NCBI GenBank assembly: GCA_016256075.1
Contig: SDVU01000173.1
Location: forward strand, 1-18,638
DNA: 18,638 nucleotides
Source: Dictyocoela muelleri
Lineage: Eukaryota > Microsporidia
Direction of reading: 5' to 3'
Below the pieces are notes generated by a model, which was not told where the DNA came from, did no database searches, and saw nothing but the letters and a program-made list of their open reading frames with translations. A program made the translations under genes and the position numbers. Of this stretch, positions 16,394-18,638 are shown piece by piece (the first letter of the stretch is position 1; each line of letters opens with the position of its first letter).

Positions 16394-16467
16394 AAATTAT
16401 TTATTCAAATTATTTATTCAAATTATTTATTCAAATATAATAATAAAAATTATTTATTCAACATTAT
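16394..16467 (-). repeat. 13-bp repeats carrying AATAAA after the pseudokinase gene
   Basis: AAATTATTTATTC occurs three times in exact tandem (16394-16432) and again after a short gap. On the minus strand each unit reads GAATAAATAATTT and so carries the polyadenylation word AATAAA. The array lies 11-85 bases past the pseudokinase stop codon, where the poly(A) signal should be. Confidence 0.75.
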
Positions 16468-16477
16468 TTATTTTATA

Positions 16478-18313
16478 TCACCAAGCATTCCATCCATCAT
16501 CAGAATCGTCTTCAATTTTTTTCTTTAAAACAACTTTTTCTGATTTATTGTCAAATTTGTTATTCTCAACATTCTTTATTTTATCAAAATCTTTTTTCAG
16601 AGATTTCTCATCTACTTTTAATTCTCTAACTTCATTAATTAACTCCTTACTCAAATTTTTCTTTTTGCTTATCTCATCATCTTTCCATTTAAAAATACCT
16701 GACAAGCTTTTACTTTTAATTCCGGTTTTAGATTTTATATTTTCAATACTCTGATTAGCATACTTCTTAAGAGTACTTATCCACGACCCATCATCAACTT
16801 TTTTTATTTCATCTTTATTATTTTCCAAATAATCAAGAATTTTAACAATTTCTGGAATTAAATCTTTATTCTTCAGGATTTGGATACACATTTCAGGTAA
16901 CAATTCAGTACAAATAACTTTTATTCCTATTTTACACAATAAATTGTGAATTAGAGTAACTATCTCCAATGAATCTAAGTTTTTGAGTATTAATTTGTAT
17001 ATTTCATCCGGAAAGGTCAAATAAAGATGGTTATTTTTAATTATACTCGCTAGAATTTCATCACTATTGCGTGATTGCTTATTTAAGTTATCGTCATTTA
17101 AATTTTTATTATTAAAGTCATCATTAAAATTATACTGTAAATAATCATTAACATTAAAATCAGGATAATTGTACGAATAATTCTCATCACTGTCTATAAG
17201 ATCAATATTTTTTGCTGCCCTTACAAACAAAATTTTACTCTCGTTATTAAAAGTATAAAAAATTTTATCCAAACTGATTAAAGTTATTTTAGACAAATTT
17301 TTACATGCAAGCCCCAACAAAAAATTCTTGAGCAGCGAACTATCATTCCAATTGACTTTGTTAATGAAAAAATCTATCTTTTTTAAAAGTTCTATTCTAA
17401 ATGATGAGTCTAGAATTGACATCATCTTTTTTATTGGCTCGTCATAAGATGGTAAGTCTAATTTTATAAAAAAATCAATTATACATGAAAATTTAAGTTC
17501 ATTTTTTTGTTCATCTGTATTTTTTTGATTTTTATACTTTTTTTGATCAATAATGTTCAGAATGTCTATTTTTAGAAATAATTTTACGAGTCTGTTTTTA
17601 ATCACCAACGGAAGGTCTTTATTTGCAATAAACATTAATTTTAATCTTTTCTCGTTATCTAAAATATCAAAAATTGTTATACATTCTTCAATAAAGAGGT
17701 ATTTATCAATTATTATGTTTTTATCAGAAGCATCTCTATCTTCAAAATTATTGTTTATTTCATTTTCTTTCAGGTTCATTCTTTTTTTGTAAATATCCGT
17801 AATTTCTTTAAAATCATATCCGAATCGGCAGCAGAGATCTTTAAACATAATAATATCTGATCTATAATGTGATTCATGATTGTCATTTAATTCATTTTTA
17901 TCAATAATGATAGCCTTTTCAAATCCACCAAGAATTAATGACCCGTTGTTATTCAGGAAAAGTGATTCAAGGACTAAATTCTGATGAACAACAAAACATT
18001 TTTTATGAAGGAATTGTAAAACATCATTTATGGTATACAAAATATAAAAATCAAAATTGGTATTAGAAAGTTCAAATGGTGTTAAAATTATTGTTTTTAA
18101 ATCGTAGTATATGTTGTGCTGAAGGTCATAATATTTGGTTTTTTCTATAAATTCAATGATTGAGAGAATGTTTGGATGTCTAATTTTTTTTAATATCTTG
18201 TAAATGTTTGATGCTGATGTTTGTGGATACCTGAAAATTGAAATTCCCCCTTTTGTGAATAGTTTAAAAGTTTTTGTTTCGAGAATTGTCTTTTTTTGAG
18301 GTTTAAAAAACAT
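16478..18313 (-). CDS. SCY1-like (SCYL1/Cex1) pseudokinase
   Basis: The 611-residue protein has an N-terminal kinase-like domain (about 10-230) and a helical HEAT-like middle (about 235-500). A Lys/Glu-rich, probably coiled region (about 510-600) precedes the end EDDSDDGWNAW. Family marks are KKIRHPNIL (42-50), VHQNL (109-113) in the catalytic-loop position, with no HRD aspartate, and GGF (129-131) for DFG, with no clear ATP-binding lysine in the GISIFRY strand. It is therefore a predicted non-catalytic scaffold. SCYL1/Cex1 proteins bind COPI coat and Golgi or ER-exit membranes and in yeast help tRNA export. The tail with W608 and W611 after acidic residues resembles the acidic-tryptophan motifs that bind delta-COP. 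Its length is somewhat shorter than family members of about 750-800. CCC five bases before the ATG supports the start. Family confidence is high; direct function is inferred. Confidence 0.88.
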   Translation of the reverse strand: MFFKPQKKTILETKTFKLFTKGGISIFRYPQTSASNIYKILKKIRHPNILSIIEFIEKTKYYDLQHNIYYDLKTIILTPFELSNTNFDFYILYTINDVLQFLHKKCFVVHQNLVLESLFLNNNGSLILGGFEKAIIIDKNELNDNHESHYRSDIIMFKDLCCRFGYDFKEITDIYKKRMNLKENEINNNFEDRDASDKNIIIDKYLFIEECITIFDILDNEKRLKLMFIANKDLPLVIKNRLVKLFLKIDILNIIDQKKYKNQKNTDEQKNELKFSCIIDFFIKLDLPSYDEPIKKMMSILDSSFRIELLKKIDFFINKVNWNDSSLLKNFLLGLACKNLSKITLISLDKIFYTFNNESKILFVRAAKNIDLIDSDENYSYNYPDFNVNDYLQYNFNDDFNNKNLNDDNLNKQSRNSDEILASIIKNNHLYLTFPDEIYKLILKNLDSLEIVTLIHNLLCKIGIKVICTELLPEMCIQILKNKDLIPEIVKILDYLENNKDEIKKVDDGSWISTLKKYANQSIENIKSKTGIKSKSLSGIFKWKDDEISKKKNLSKELINEVRELKVDEKSLKKDFDKIKNVENNKFDNKSEKVVLKKKIEDDSDDGWNAW

Positions 18314-18360
18314 GAGAGGGCTGAAAGCTTAATAAAAAAATTAGTTGTTAATTAATGTTG
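18314..18360 (-). promoter_or_regulatory. Start-proximal CCC and TTAATTAAC motif of the pseudokinase gene
   Basis: On the minus strand, CCC lies at 18318-18320, five to seven bases before the ATG. TTAATTAACAACTAATTT lies about 42 bases before it. The latter matches the SNARE upstream word at 15 of 18 positions. Confidence 0.5.
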
Positions 18361-18466
18361 GCTAATAAATATTATTTATATATTTGGGTTTATTGATTAA
18401 TGTTTTTTTAATCTTAATATAAATCATATTTAAACCGATGTTATTTAATGTTGGCTAATAAATATT
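18352..18466. repeat. 22-bp exact direct repeat upstream of the pseudokinase
   Basis: A 22-bp word starting TTAATGTTGGCTAATAAA occurs at 18352-18373 and, without mismatch, at 18445-18466. The second copy ends directly before SINE copy 5. The pair could be a remnant of an insertion and partial loss, or a duplicated promoter element. Confidence 0.85.
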
Positions 18467-18467
18467 T

Positions 18468-18638
18468 TATCAGATAGCTCAGTGGTTAACAATCTTGAAT
18501 GTAAATTTAAGTATTGTGGTTCGAATACCACTGACTTCACTCTTTAATAAATAATGAGGGGATGATATTAAGCGGTCATAACTATATAATTATAGTATTA
18601 ACATACAGTTGTTCCAGTGTGGTATAGCTGATTAAGAC
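18468..18638 (+). mobile_element. tRNA-headed SINE-like repeat, copy 5 (cut by window end)
   Basis: It has the best tRNA-like head in the window: a consensus A box (TAGCTCAGTGG), an anticodon-arm-like stem (CTTGAA...TTTAAG) and B box GTGGTTCGAATACCAC. TCAG and CTGA at the two sides can pair as a short acceptor stem. The body runs through AACTATATAATTATAGTA and GTTCCAGTGTGGTATAGC to the window edge. The visible 170 bases contain no TTTT. It lies 155 bp upstream of the pseudokinase start, pointing away from it. Confidence 0.85.

Noticed and set aside
18468-18540. Genuine tRNA gene
   Set aside because: A and B boxes are good, but the acceptor stem is only three to four pairs, no clear anticodon loop of seven is formed, and the same head recurs at every repeat copy, so it is the SINE head.

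Overview
The window looks like a repeat-rich, AT-rich nuclear contig from a microsporidian, or a close relative with the same reduced gene style; I cannot name the species. The reasons are short intron-less genes, a minimal secretory and trafficking gene set, A/N/K-rich proteins, and CCC triplets 1 to 8 bases before three of the four start codons, a known microsporidian start-site signal. Only about a quarter of the sequence codes for host protein. Four host genes are convincing: a Use1-like SNARE (9194-9748, minus), a DHHC palmitoyltransferase (11820-12623, plus), a leucine-rich-repeat protein with a dual-acylation N-terminus (13926-15173, plus) and a SCY1-like pseudokinase with a tryptophan/acidic tail (16478-18313, minus). 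A 50-codon ORF at 8983-9135 is doubtful.

The left half (1-8850) is a transposon graveyard. About 1270-3450 carries a badly decayed Ty3/gypsy pol on the minus strand. 3934-5742 is a decayed pogo/Tigger-type DNA transposon with matching terminal inverted repeats (TIRs) and a TA target duplication. 7256-8845 is a much fresher Mutator-like element (MULE) with 90-bp TIRs, a 9-bp target duplication and a FLYWCH-MULE transposase broken in a few places. Small hairpins, a 25-bp tandem repeat and a 40-bp GC-rich island lie between them.

The right half (8850-18638) holds the host genes, separated by copies of one repeat family of about 410-460 bp: eight copies on both strands, including one 5'-truncated copy and one cut by the window edge. 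Each full copy starts with a tRNA-like head (A box, B box, T-arm) and continues into a body with conserved hairpins, one closed by a GNRA-type tetraloop. The best-preserved copies have no run of four T on the sense strand, although T-runs are everywhere around them, and one is followed at once by T6. I read this as a tRNA-derived SINE, or a multiplied structured pol III RNA; it is the most interesting thing here. Twice, just downstream of a host gene stop, two copies sit head to head, giving near-identical architecture in two neighbouring intergenic regions. A foldback/MITE with about 157-bp arms, bracketed by direct repeats of about 72 bp, lies at 10098-10660, and a 20-unit 16-bp minisatellite lies directly upstream of the palmitoyltransferase.

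The host genes fit one theme. Use1 and SCY1-like proteins both act in COPI-dependent Golgi-to-ER retrograde transport, and the DHHC enzyme belongs to the class that palmitoylates proteins with cysteines next to a myristoylated glycine, as in the neighbouring leucine-rich-repeat protein. These links are inferred from family knowledge; neighbourhood alone proves nothing in eukaryotes.
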